Positions 11,701 to 23,528 of a stretch of DNA of 64,000 bases are shown here, piece by piece. This DNA comes from Mesaphorura yosii (lineage: Eukaryota; Arthropoda; Collembola; Poduromorpha; Tullbergiidae). The position numbers and the translations under genes are program-made. Position 1 is the stretch's first letter. The number at the start of each line of letters is the position of its first letter. The stretch is taken from positions 1 through 64,000 of the forward strand of contig WIXG01000007.1 of the NCBI GenBank assembly GCA_009869945.1, given 5' to 3'. The notes beneath the pieces are model-generated. The model was not told the DNA's origin. It did no database searches and worked only from the letters and a program-made list of their open reading frames with translations.

Positions 11701-13162
11701 ACTGCCGCCGGTGAGCACGGCGCAGTCGCCGACCGAAGACATGAACGGCTTCCCTCAACTTCACACAGCCAAGCTGAGGAGCACGGATGCAAACTTGATG
11801 AGTCGAATGAAGAATATTGCCGGATCTGTGTGGCAGCTCGATGGCTTACCGAAGCCACAGCGACAAATCACTGATTATAGATTTATTGGCTACGGTTACG
11901 ACTTGCTGTGGGACGAAGTCACGTCACACTCGCCGTTCCTCCTTACAGAAAATTCATATAACAAGGTTAACATGCGAAGTTTTCCACGACCGGAAGTAGT
12001 ATTTCAATATTTCACCAGCAAGTCCGAGTGCATCGCTGCTCGATGGCGCACTTTGGTATCAAGCTCATTTCGGCAATTCATGCCGTCAAAATTCCGAGGC
12101 AGATTGCAGCCTGGGCAGAGTTATGCGGAGTCGGATTACGTTTCAATTGTGCTTGAGTACAGGAAATCACTGGTCAGACTGCCAGTCAATGAGCCTCATC
12201 ATTTGCGGTTGAGTGAAGATTTTAGAAACGAACTGGGACGTCTTCCGCTTCCATTTGACTCCAACAACTGTACTTTTACAAACGCTTGGAAGCGATTTCT
12301 AAATCGGTACGGCACACATATCGTAATTGAGGCATTTCTTGGTGGCGGAATAGAAGTCAGAGGGTCTGGCCGTTTGAAGGAGTCTTTGCTGCAACTCCGT
12401 GGTGTTAGGTCCGATGAAGTCTTGTCAGCACTCAAGTTTTCATGCACAGCGACAATGGAAAACTCAGACTGCACATTCCGCGTGACTGGTGGGAATTCGT
12501 CGATATTCACATCATGGAATGTTTTTGATTCAGAACAATTTGAATCCTGGATCGCCTCAATTCCAAGTAACTTGGTCGTCCTGCCTTCAAGCATCAAGCT
12601 GAAGAACTTATACCACATCATCACGAATTCGTTCGGCTTAGGCTCAGTTTCTTTTGTTGAAGTCGGGACTCAATTCCTCGCCAACTCAAATGCCTACCAT
12701 TCGGGAGAACTGACGGCTTGTCGCGGGAGTACCCGATGCAGACCTTTTGAGAGCTACAATGAGACGAGTAATTCGTGCACGTGTCCCGCTGGACAGATTC
12801 GAAACCTGCAGACAGGAAGCTGTGAGGCTTTGGTTGGTCACAACTGCTCGCCATCATCATGGGATAATTGCATACAAAACGCGATCTGTGCTGCAGCTGC
12901 AACGCCAGCGCCAGCAAAGCAGGATGGAAGTTCGGTTTGTAAATGCAGGCACGGTTACGAAACGCTGCCATCAGGGAAATGTTCCGTGTCAAGCTCTGAC
13001 CCTGACCGTCAAAGCTGTCATAACTGCATTCCGACGACGCTACACACAAACGCGACGATGACTTGTAATTCCGAAGGAGCGTGTGGAAATTTTTCATTTC
13101 ATGTGCACAGTTCCATGAATAAGTCAAGTAGCAGCCAAGTAGTAGCAGTAAGTAGTAGTTAA
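8786..13162 (+). CDS. Secreted protein with two MACPF domains
   Basis: Three exons join in phase: 8786-8882, 8957-9279 and 9350-13162 (4233 nt, 1410 aa). The first exon encodes a signal peptide (hydrophobic L-A-C-L-L-F-P-V core, then S-S-A). Two copies of the membrane attack complex/perforin signature are visible: E-Y-G-T-H-V-V-T-S-A-F-G-G-G with Tyr about 620, and R-Y-G-T-H-I-V-I-E-A-F-L-G-G-G with Tyr about 1127. The C terminus (about 1260-1400) is Cys-rich and EGF-like, with C-T-C-P-A-G and C-K-C-R-H-G-Y. Before the first MACPF lies I-I-V-L-G-L-T-G-E-E-K-L-S (about 127-139) and, some 40 residues on, R-I-V-D-T-P, resembling degenerate P-loop and switch motifs of a GTPase fold. An intron falls directly after the P-loop-like motif. 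MACPF proteins form or derive from oligomeric pores; whether this one does is unknown. Confidence 0.85.
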
Positions 13163-13741
13163 TCACTGATAAACCATAGTTTAAAAAAGGATTACTGCCT
13201 TGTACAAAGTTAAAAGGTGAAACTACCTTGCTGCTTGCAGTGGCTTGCCAGACTTGACCTCTGCCTCTGCTCTAGGATTACATTTACGAAAGTACAAACT
13301 AGTCTTCTAATATTGAGCTGGGATGACGGCGACTGTAACTGTAACCTTGATGAATGTCTTCTCTCAATACTGTAATTCCTTTAAGTGTTTTTGCTTTATG
13401 GTACAAAATATATCACAACTGAAATAAAACTATTGATGTGTTATTTTAGCCTAATAATTTTATTCAGTGATTCATTTGCATTGATTTCAAGATCCAAGTG
13501 CTCGTTAATGATGCAATTCAATTACATATTACAAAGGACCAAGCCGGACTCTTTTATAAAAGGCTTAAACGAGACGAAATCGAAAGTAACGTTCATTGAG
13601 CAAAGATCAGATTCGTAGAGGTACCGGACTCCGAAGGTATTTTATTGGCTACAGAGCTCGACTTCAAAAAGTTGCAGGGAAAGTGGACGTGCTTCTGGCA
13701 GCATCAGCAGTTTTGAATTTATTCGAAATCAGCAGTCAAGG
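13163..13741. other. Short intergenic region
   Basis: 3' UTR of the MACPF gene, with a polyadenylation signal AATAAA at about 13421, followed by the 5' flank of the threonine synthase-like gene. No gene seen. Confidence 0.5.
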
Positions 13742-15268
13742 ATGAGGTACTTCAGCACCCGAGGGCAACTCGCCGCCACTTCCTTCGAAGAGGCTCTCTT
13801 TTCTGGCTACGCAGGCGATGGTGGGATTCTCATGCCTGAAACAATACCCCAGCTAAGCCCCGAGACCCTTGCTCAGTGGAAGCACGAGAAGTTAACCTAC
13901 CCACAAGTTGTGCAGCGAATTATCAGACTGTATGTGCCTTCGGAGGAGATTCCTGACGAAGATCTGGACAGATGTATTCAGAATAATTATGCGACCAAGT
14001 TTACGCGCAAGGAGGTCATTCCCATCACTGAAATCAAGGGGAATCAAAACTCGAAGGTGAAGATTGCTGAGTGCTACCATGGGCTGACGAAATCGTTCAA
14101 GGATTTGGCGATGTCTCTGGTCGGATATCTGATGGGCTACTATTTGGATAAGAAGAGGAGGCATGTAATCGTGCTGGTAAGGAGTCGCTTAGGGATTAGA
14201 GCGAGATTCGCAGCTGCATTTGCTAATCGCTTAAATTGACAACTTCGACAGGTTGGAACGTCAGGGGATACAGGCAGCGCCGCGATGGAAGCAGTGCGAG
14301 ACTCCAACAACATCGACATTATTGTTCTATATCCTGGGAACGGGAGAATTTCAGCAGTGCAAGAGCTACAGTTGAAGTCCATCACCAGCAAGAATATTCA
14401 TCTGATGGAGGTGGACGGAACGTCGGACGATTTGGATGTCCCGATTAAGAAGTGCTTTCCGAGCGAAAATCTCATGTCAATAAATTCACTCAACTGGGCC
14501 AGGATTATGATTCAAATTTCTCACTACGTGTACTTTTATCTCCTGGAGTCCGGTGCTGGCGCAAAGGAAGTGAACGTAATCGTTCCGACAGGCGGTGGCG
14601 GAAACCTCACTGCTGGACTTTTCGCAAGCAAAATGGGAGTGCCGATCAAACTCCATTTTGCGACCAATGAGAATAGAAGTGCGGACCAGTTTCTTACGGA
14701 CGGAGTGCTGAAGTACGGGACCGACATCATTCCAACACCGGCGTGCGCAATGGACATTGGACAACCATACAACGTGGAAAGAATTGTGTATCTTTTGTCC
14801 AATGGCGATGGCAAGTTCGTGGCCGGGTTAATGAAGGACGTTGAGAGTGGGAAGGGCGGAAGAATTACAGATCAGATGTTGACCAGCCTGCGCGAAGTCG
14901 TGAAAGGGTCTACGAGCGTGTCCAGTCAGAATATTTACGATACGATGAAGAATTGCTGGACAACAAATAAATACGTCGTTTGCCCTCACACTGCGACGGC
15001 ACTGCATTACCTCAACCAGAATTGTGCCGCTGCCGCAGCAAACGACTCCAAGTCATTCTACATCGTGTCAACAGCATCGCCTCACAAATTCCCCGAGGCC
15101 GCTGAGGTAGTTGGAATTCCAGTGCAAGATTGGAATGGGAACGAACTGCTGGACAAATTGAAGTCGGCCAAGCTTGGGATTCCTAAGACACTGTGGAAAG
15201 GAGACAACTGGCATAAAATTCTACTAGATGAAATCAACACAATCAAGGCGGTGCGGTCGACTAACTGA
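13742..15268 (+). CDS. THNSL2: Threonine synthase-like 2, PLP-dependent phospholyase
   Basis: Fold-type II PLP enzyme related to bacterial threonine synthase; animal THNSL2 acts as an O-phosphohomoserine/O-phosphothreonine phospho-lyase and does not support full threonine synthesis. Two exons, 13742-14176 and 14252-15268, join in phase 0 to give 483 aa, the normal family length. The start matches the family (M-R-Y-x-S-T-R-G). The PLP lysine sits in T-K-S-F-K-D-L-A (Lys about 120). V-G-T-S-G-D-T-G-S-A-A follows the intron as the phosphate-binding loop, and P-T-G-G-G-G-N is the later glycine-rich loop. A polyadenylation signal AATAAA lies at about 15323. The gene looks intact. Confidence 0.92.
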
Positions 15269-16710
15269 CACTTGAGTCTCAAGATACCTCTTCGCATTTT
15301 GCATGAAGTTGATCTTTAAAATGAATAAACTACACTACAAAGAGTGAGCGCCTGCACGTAGCCGGTTATATCAACGACGGGAGGTCACCTTGACTCGGTT
15401 GTAACTTGTAACGTGGCGATCCTGCACTTTACTTTGCATCGAAATAGCGCGATGACCATCCAACGTACCGTTTAATTCAAAAGCAACGGCGCGTTTAAAG
15501 ACTTTATGGAGAATTGCATTGGGTTAAGGCCGAATTCATTAATTACTAATTGCTCACGCCGTCAGCTCATCACAAAGAACAGGACCAGTTTCAGTGTACT
15601 TGTTAGTGCGTGTTCATAAAGCTCATCGTTGTGCATTTGCAAGTCAAGTAGTAGCTTCTGCCTCGTTTTTTCTTGGGAGCTCTTTCCTTTTAAATGTGTT
15701 ATGTTATTATGTAAGACGGACGAGAGAACGTGTAACTTGCAATGAGCTGGAAAGTGTAGGGCTGGACAGTTCACTCCTAACGCCCCAGCCTCCGCTCCAG
15801 TCAGTGAATCTGTGCTATTGTGTTCTCATTTCTCACACCCCGCTTTATACTCAATCAGTTACAGAGATAATTGCGAGATAATTAAACTGCGGCTGCTATT
15901 CTAATTATCGCTTCTTAATTACGATACTTACATACAAAGAAGCTCTGAGGTGTTGGGGCGTTGGAGTTGGAATTGCAAGGAGTTTGGTTCCATTTTCCAC
16001 ACACCCATCCGCTGACCCACTGTCTACCGTCTACCACTCCTCTGGAGTATTATCTTATCGACAACATTGATTGCGTCTCATCGGTAAGCGCTCTAAAATT
16101 CACATTTATTGTATTGCGTGTTTCATTGTATCATCACTCCACTCCTTAATTTATATCTTTTTGTGCAGTGACGTTTGGACTTGGACACTTGCCCGAGAGA
16201 CAGGCGGATCTCCTTCGTTGTGTTTGCGTGTCGTGTCATCAAACCCAAAGTAAAACAACAGATTGTCGCTATCATTCATACTTATATCTTGGTTTATTTT
16301 TGTCGAAATACCCTTCGGTCATAAGTAATTCTACTTGCGCTTGTCATTCGTCACCGCCTTTCTGCTTCAGCTGTTTAGCAGTATCTGCTTTCTTGGTAAG
16401 CTGGCATAGCATAAATATTAATCTACTCCTTTCGTGTTTGAACGTTGAACACTAAAACTTGTATTTTTGGATTCTGTTTTGATTTAAGATTTAGTCACAC
16501 TAACCACGACCCACATCACATCCGAAGCACGAACTTCTTGCGTGTTATGAGTCTTGTTATTGATCTCTTGTCAAGTCTGTCACTTGTCACCCGAGTCATT
16601 GGTTGTGGTTTTCTCCCTCCGAGTGCGTGCGTGATTACCTGTCCTGAAGTGAAATCAACCCTGTGAGCTGGGGCTCATTGGTGACTCACGTAACTAAAAT
16701 TTGAGGTGCC
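15269..16710 (+). other. Intergenic region and probable 5' UTR exons of the carrier gene
   Basis: No protein-coding exon. From about 15960 the plus strand has paired splice signals that would suit noncoding leader exons: a donor at 16084 (TCG then GTAAGC), an acceptor ending at 16168 (TTTTGTGCAG) and a donor at 16396 (CTTG then GTAAGC). These could form the leader of the SLC25 gene that starts at 16711. RNA evidence is needed to settle this. Confidence 0.35.
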
Positions 16711-18477
16711 ATGAAGGTTTCGGCGGCAGCTACGGACGCTGGATCCATTTCTCCTCCTGCTAAGAAGGAATTTGCGTGAGTATTGTTTAATTGCATCATG
16801 CTTAATAATAATGGTGATAATGATAATAATACCCTGCGGAATTTACCTACTTTCTAGTCCCAGTGCTGGCACCAATATGTGACAAGTGCCAATACCAATT
16901 CCAGTTTAACATTCAATATAGTCCAGTCAAGCCTAATGTAAACAAAATACCTATCTCATTTTTTACATTTTCAGGTTATTACCGAAAATTATCAACGGCG
17001 GAATCGCCGGTATTATTGGAGTCTCATGTGTATTCCCACTGGATTTAGTCAAAACAAGGCTGCAGAACCAGCAAATTGGTCCAAATGGGGAACGAATGTA
17101 CAGTTCAATGTAAGCTGAACCGTAGCAGGTGATTACTTTGACAACCCCGGGATTAGGCACCACCAATTTAGACCCTTGGAGGCAGACACGCGACAGATTC
17201 CAGAAACATTTGTCAGCAGATAGACGCTGACCAAATTTTGCATTATTGCATAAATTATTGCAATTCATTCATTCATTGCACTGCATTGTCTGTCATTGTG
17301 CATTTCTACCTTCGTGCATGTCTGCGTTCATTGTTGTCTAAACTCGCGTGCCTGCCTTCAATGGTCTAAACTGGTTGTGTGTAACCCCGGGTTGTCTTAG
17401 TAATCACATGGAAGCAGGTGAACTGAATTTCATGGATTAAGGTTTAAGCAATTAAGTGATTTAATGTCTGACCTGTCTATATTCTAGGGTGGATTGCTTT
17501 CGCAAAACGTACCGAGCGGAAGGGTACTTCGGAATGTACCGAGGATCTGGAGTGAACATATTACTCATTACACCGGAGAAGGCGATCAAGTTAGCAGCGA
17601 ATGACTTTTTCCGACATCATTATAAAACCAAGGATGGGAAGTTACCCGTGTTCCGGGAGATGCTGGCTGGTGGTTCTGCCGGATTTTGCCAAATCGTCAT
17701 TACCACTCCGATGGAGTTGCTGAAAATCCAGCTGCAAGACGCCGGTCGTATAACTGCCGTTGCAAAACTTGCAACTGCTGGAGGTTCCGGAACAGCTGCA
17801 GCTCCGAAGATGTCAGCAACGACGATAGCGTTAGATCTGTTGAGAACGAAAGGGTAAGACAAAGCTGTCTTTTAATTAGGAAAGACTACATCATTCAGCG
17901 CGATTTTTCCGTCTCAGAATTGCAGGTCTGTACAAAGGTACAGGTGCTACCATGTTAAGAGATGTATCATTCTCAGTCGTTTACTTTCCATTGTTTGCAC
18001 GACTTAATTCGCTGGGCCCCCGAAAGGTGAGACATAATTAAAGTGCTTGCCATTTCGAGCGCGACTGATTGCCCTCGACTACTTCTTTTCTAGGCTGGTA
18101 ATTCCGATGAAGCTGTATTCTATTGGTCATTCCTGAGCGGAATGGCATCTGGCTCTATTTCGGCCTTGGTTGTGAATCCATTCGATGTAGTCAAGACGAG
18201 ACTGCAACTGCTTAAGAAGGCGGAGGGCGAGGTGACGTATTCTGGCGTGCCGGATGCATTTTGGTAAGTGTCCCTTAAATTGGTCAAAGTACTCAGTATT
18301 CGGAAACGTTTGAATACCCCACCTTGATCATTCAGGAAAATCATGAAGAACGAAGGGCCGAAAGCATTCTTTAAGGGAGGAGCATGCCGAATGATTGTGA
18401 TAGCTCCACTCTTTGGAATCGCTCAAATGGTCTACTTCTTCGGAGTGGCAGAATTCTTACTTGGAATAAAGAAGTAG
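16711..18477 (+). CDS. SLC25A22: Mitochondrial carrier, glutamate carrier type
   Basis: Inner-membrane transporter, most like the glutamate/proton symporters SLC25A18/22. Six exons join in phase: 16711-16775, 16975-17109, 17488-17853, 17918-18026, 18094-18263, 18336-18477 (987 nt, 328 aa). The three Px[DE]xx[KR] signatures of the family are present as [18 protein letters not shown] and N-P-F-D-V-V-K-T-R, one per repeat. Other matches are I-I-N-G-G-I-A-G near the start, [19 protein letters not shown], and [12 protein letters not shown]. An Ala/Gly/Thr-rich stretch of about 25 residues lies in the second repeat, as in insect orthologues. The symbol is by subfamily resemblance; A18 and A22 cannot be separated by eye. 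Confidence 0.9.
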
Positions 18478-19416
18478 ACGACCAGAAAGCATAGGGGAAT
18501 TCTCCGGCTCCATTCCTTGCTACTCAGCATTTCCTTCTTGTGACAGTCAGTAGTCATTCTGAGATTGTAGTGAAGATGTTCCGTGATATTTTAAATCTCA
18601 ATGTATTCAGTAGTTCCAAGGGCGATATTGATCTGTATTAACGGCGTCAGCAAACAGCGAAGGTGCTACAATCGTCCTGTCCAGGCCAGACTCTGCCTGA
18701 AATAGTCATCGGAATTGACCGATTGGATAGATTTAGTTTAAAAATCTTAGGCAAAGGTTTTATAAAAACTTACGTGTGACAATAACAAAGGACAAGACCT
18801 TGCACAATCTCAAGCGAATCGCCTTGATCATCATGCGTTGATATCTGAAACTGGAGTTAGTCAGCCGGGGCACGATAGAATTTTAATGTGATCAAGTGTC
18901 AATATTTAATTATGATAGCTGAATGGATTTTAGTCAAGTTTACAACTTCCGTGCATGATTTAAGTGAAAGTAGTTACTCTTTATCCATCCAGTGTGTTAG
19001 TGACTTTGACCAATTTGAGGGGAGCTGCGTTCTTTTTACTTTCATGTAAGAATTCCACTGTCAGAATATGCTTTTTACGTTACGATGTAACGAACTACTA
19101 TTTTGCACAGAGCGAGTTTATTTCAATACTTTGTCTAGTCAAAACTAAAAATTGAATTGATGTCAATTTCATTGTAGCTTAGTGGAAGAATCGCATTTTA
19201 TTCAACACATTGCCGTTTTGAGATTATTTTACTCAAGAGGAATGAAATTCTTTATCAGCATTCCTCCTTGCAATGGACAATAAGTCAAGTCGGTCGAGGT
19301 AGAACCGTTATAGTGATAACCAGATAATAATCACCACCTAGCAAAGTAAATGTTGCAATAATCAGCAAATAAATGTGAAGTGATTTATTTTAACTTCGAG
19401 TGTATTTGCGATTTAT
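18478..19416. other. Convergent 3' flanks, no gene seen
   Basis: Lies between the carrier gene (plus) and the Thr-rich secreted gene (minus). It holds their 3' UTRs; a minus-strand AATAAA occurs at about 19384-19389 and another near 19408. No supported coding exon. Confidence 0.45.
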
Positions 19417-20438
19417 TCACGCAGCGCACTTTCGTGCCAATGGCAGCAAGTTTGCATCGCTGAAGTACGCGTCTGATAAATAAATGATGTCAGAATGTTT
19501 GTAGTTGCTAATCCAGAAGATGAGCTCTTCTTCGACCTTCGACATGTAACTTTCGTACTTAGTCATGCCGACACAGGCTCGCTTCACAATGGAGTTGAGG
19601 ACATGAATTATCTCCTCGAGATTTTGCTTGGCCTGCAGGCCATGGTCGAAGCCAGCAGCTTCGGTTTCAGTCTCTCTTCGCGCGCCTTCGCCGGCTTTTA
19701 TCGCATAGTTGGCATTGGCACGCGCAGCAGCGACTCGCAAGTCTCGTTTTCCACGCAGGACCCGTGTGACGAAGTCGGTCGTTTTTGTGTACATGTTTGA
19801 GAATGAATTGAGCATGTCGTTCCAATGATTCAAGATTGTGTCCTTCCTACGCGTCTCAGCATATGAAGATTGTGACACTGAAGATGGGGTCGTGGTAGTC
19901 TCCTGCGGCACCTCGCTAGACGTCGTCGTTGGAGTTGTCGTCATCGTTGGCGTGTTCATAGTCGCAGTGGGCTTGGTTGTTTTGCTTGCTCCTTTTCTCT
20001 TCTCCATCAAGTCCCTGTGACATTTGTTAACCTCCGCCTTGAAGTCATGAAACTCGCCCTCATGGCGCTCTTTGAAAACCGAATTCCGTGCACGACCCCT
20101 CATGAAAGCCTTCATGGAGCGGGTGACGGTTTCGTTCAACAGCGGACAACCAAGCAGGCTTATCTCCACAATATAGTCGTTGATCATGTGCAGTTCCTCA
20201 AAGGACAGCTTGAGTGGGAGCCCAGTTGTATGGGTGCTGGGAGATGTTTAGATCGTAGAAATGTCATTACCAAGGTCCACTTCTAAATACGGCATAGTTT
20301 AAGGTTCAGCTGTACCTTTATGCTTTGCCAGAATAATTGCAGTGGCACGTGATCCTTACCTTGGTCACTGGCTGCCCTTGCACCGAGCAGACAACCTGCT
20401 AGCAGTAGAATTCTGCCAACAATGGCGTATGATTCCAT
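19417..20438 (-). CDS. Secreted protein with Thr-rich central region, unknown function
   Basis: Two exons fit best as 20438-20316 (ending A-T-A-A-A-G before GTACAG) and 20208-19417, giving 304 aa. Another donor (CAA-G before GTAAGG at about 20363) is stronger but leads to a stop in the next exon with the acceptors I tested. The N terminus is a signal peptide (R-I-L-L-L-A-G-C-L-L-G-A-R-A-A). The middle (about 115-155) is a run of Thr, Pro and Ser typical of an O-glycosylated linker. The C-terminal half is helical and charged, with an Ala/Glu/Thr segment and few Cys. No domain is recognised. The flanking helical segments could form a bundle, which is inference only. Confidence 0.6.
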
Positions 20439-20980
20439 GTCCGAACACTGCAATTGTGCCAAATTACTCCTGTACGTGAGTTGAGCCCGTGAAGGAATAA
20501 CGCCAGAATCGATCAATAACTGGTTTAAGATGTAGTCTTCGTGGCTAATTAATAATTACAGGCTTTTCCTCCATTAAACTGGTCTGTTTACGTCACATTG
20601 TTTTTAGCTTGTATTCCATACAATAAATCTCTCTTTACTCGTAAAAGCTACCCTCGTCCCCTTGTGACTTCAAGCGCGGAGCGCTCATATAGCTCAATCG
20701 GGGTACCTCTCGAAATTCTCGAGGTTGCACACATACATATAGGCTCCAACTTCCAAAGCCGGACTCCCAACAATAGGACGATCTGGACGGCAGGTTACAA
20801 TGACGTTTGACTGCCGGAACTTTTGTTCTTTATTCAGAGCAATTAAGACGAAGCTAAATTCTCAATAATTGCTTTCGCATATAACAACAGAGAGCAATTA
20901 GCTGTTTTAGTGTCAATAACTTAAAATATTTAAGACTTTAAGATTTTTGCTGAACTAACTAAGCAATTGCAACTATCAAT
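20439..20980. other. Intergenic, no gene seen
   Basis: Upstream of the Thr-rich secreted gene and downstream of the chemoreceptor-like gene, both on the minus strand. No supported exon and no clear TATA box. Confidence 0.4.
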
Positions 20981-22465
20981 TCACTCGACTCCCTTAAACA
21001 TGATGAGCAGATTGCAAGTCAGGATCGTGCAATTGCAGATTGTCGTAAGGACAATCGAATTTTCAAAGGTGTAGAGCGATCCAGACGTACATTGAATGAA
21101 TCGACAGGAGCGATGAAACTTTTGAATCCATCGACGGTCATTTTGATTGTTCAAACTCTTCTCGACGTTTGAAACCTCCGTCTTCCATTCCATCAACACC
21201 TTGCCACATTCGTAGTTGACGTATCCGGCCAGACAGAGGGGTGTAAATGTTTCGAAGGTGCAACGAAATCCGCAAAGTGGGAACATCATGTAAGAGCGTA
21301 GGTCCAGGTACCAAAACCGGATGATAGCAAAGCTCAGGAAGCTGATAATGCCAAGGAGAATGATTGGGAACCAGGTCAGGTAGAGATAGAAGCAAGAATT
21401 CATCAGGATGGAAAGGGATTGGACAAGGCGATAGTTTGACGGAATGCGTTCCATCGTCGCGAGGATTTTCTCGTTTTCGGATGAGTCACGATGAATCCTA
21501 AATTTGTACAAGCGGAATCTTTACATCAAATGGAACATGGACACAATCTAAGGAATAGCGACATATTTACTTCGATTTCTCGAGCTCAATCTTCATCCAT
21601 GCCAGCCCTACAAAGATCATGGTCCAGTTGAAGGTCAGCACATAAAACACGGTGGTGATGGTAAAATTCTCAATCAAGACGAAAGGAACCTTGTGGAGAA
21701 AAGGTTGTGACTTGTCATCGGTGGCCTTGCACTCCAGGAACAGGCTGCTCAGAAAGTGTGGTGCGCACGGATTGTCGGAGAGCATGATGGAGTGCGTTGG
21801 TGGGTTGGCGATCAGGAGAAATGTGCTGATTTGAACAAAGAATGAAATCCAGTCTCTGCCATTCGACTGACCTTCTGGCATTTCAGATACTTTACCATGG
21901 GTGACGGCGATCCCGTTGGGTGGTTCGTGGTGTTCTTCCTGTTCTGAATCCACTGCAGACAGGGAAAATTTAATTAAAGTGATACAAGATTATGGTCAGA
22001 GGCCAAACCGAGAATCAGAAATTTACCAGGCATTGATCCAAGCCAGTATTCACCGCTGGCATCTCCTTGGACCACGTTTTCCTTATTGTCTCGCTGATCA
22101 CCTGCGAGACTCTTCTCAATGCGTGCAAATAACTGATTCGCGTACTGACGAATTTGGTCTCTGTTCACGTGGAATTGTATGAAGCCAGCAATTTCGAGAC
22201 CATAGACCAGCGTCCAGAGAGTCGTCATTGTTTTGATGCGGTTGGGCACAGCCTTGTCGGCTAATGCGAAAGCAAGACGCACTGCACTGAAGCTGCCCAT
22301 AGCCAGTGAGGTCGCGAGATGAAAGTAAAACACGACCAAATGCCACATGGGCGCCTGGACGAAACGACGAGCGTTGGCTTCCCAGACGTACGGCACAAAC
22401 TTCATGAAAGAACCGACTTTCATGATTTTCTGCACGTAGCGCCATGCCTTCTCGTTCAGCAGCAT
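20981..22465 (-). CDS. Seven-helix chemoreceptor-like membrane protein
   Basis: Three exons join in phase: 22465-22027, 21952-21571 and 21497-20981 (1338 nt, 445 aa). Several hydrophobic segments are visible, including L-V-V-F-Y-F-H-L-A-T-S-L, W-T-L-V-Y-G-L-E-I-A-G-F-I, F-F-V-Q-I-S-T-F-L-L-I-A, T-T-V-F-Y-V-L-T-F-N-W, F-P-I-I-L-L-G-I-I-S-F-L and a last one near the C terminus. The length, the spread of helices, the lack of Cys-rich ectodomains and the intron pattern resemble arthropod gustatory/odorant-type receptors, which are very divergent. The typical TYhhhhhQF end motif is not seen, so the family call is tentative. A minus-strand TATA box lies about 90 bp upstream of the ATG. Confidence 0.55.
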
Positions 22466-22552
22466 TGTTGCTCTTTGATCTAGGACAGCAGCCAAGATTC
22501 TGTGAAGCTTACAGACTTCTCGACTTCTGGATGGGCGTCCTGTGCCAAGGTG

Positions 22553-22562
22553 ATTTATATAA
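22553..22562 (-). promoter_or_regulatory. TATA box of the chemoreceptor-like gene
   Basis: TATATAAAT-type motif on the minus strand about 90 bp before the ATG at 22465, a normal distance for a core promoter. Confidence 0.4.
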
Positions 22563-23528
22563 AATTCTGGACCTTTAATTTATGTACCTTTCAATTAAAT
22601 TGAATTCTGAATTTGAAGACTGCTCTCATAATTTTCTGGTCTGATAATTGCTTGCAATGTTTCCTCGACAGAAGAAGACTCAAGAACTCTGTATTTGGGA
22701 TTGTCCAAGTAAACAGCACGGACCCATCTTAATTAGTTTGCTTTGAGTTATCTAATTATAATAATGTTAAACTTAACTTCAGGCATGTGGCATTAATTGA
22801 AGCTCGAACTCATTAATGCTGCGTATAACAGCAGCACTTAATTGAATATGGAGCAAATATTGACACATTGCGACTTCAGCTAGTTCAATCCATTTTACCG
22901 TTTCAAGCTTCAATTACATTCTTCAAAATTCCAGTCGGACTCTGGAAGCCAGTGCCGAGTACTCAACATGATTATGACTTTAACAAGGGCAAAAGGTCAT
23001 GCATGTGAACTTGGAGATAACATGATTTCACTGAGCTGCCTTACGACGCGACGCGTCAGTCAATATCCAGGACAAAAGGCATAAAAGTTTGAATCGGTCA
23101 CAGCACATATGCGTCTCGAACCAACGGAACCCCGGCTCCACGCCAGAGAAGTTACGAAATCGAGAGTTCCGTTATGCAATAAAAGTCTACCCTGCTGAGA
23201 AAGGTTCGGGACAGCTCTACAGGCTCAAGACCTCATCGGTTCATCGAGTCAAAGACGAGACGGGGAGAATGAGACGGAGACAGTGCAAAACAACACACGT
23301 TTGGTGTGGGTGATGGACCGATTATGAGATGACCTTCAAGCAAGCTTACTTAAGCAAAACTTATAGCGCTGAAACTGAAAACGGCACGAGGCGCAGTAGA
23401 TTCTCAGCTGGCAGTCGGCTTCCATCGTACGCAGTAGTTTAAGAAAAATTACATCAACTCACAGCGGTTTTTGTTAGGTCGAGAGGCCGAAGTCGGACAC
23501 AACTCATTTGTCGAGGTTCTCATTCAAA
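22563..23528. other. Divergent intergenic region
   Basis: Between the chemoreceptor-like gene (minus) and AGXT2 (plus). No supported exon. The stretch just before 23529 is probably the AGXT2 promoter and leader. Confidence 0.4.

Noticed and set aside
12621-13166. 181-codon minus-strand open frame opposite the MACPF gene C terminus
   Set aside because: Antisense shadow of a clearly coding, Cys-rich region.
20316-20363. Stronger donor (GTAAGG) for the first intron of the Thr-rich secreted gene
   Set aside because: With the acceptors tested it leads to an early stop; the weaker GTACAG donor keeps the frame. Kept as an open alternative.
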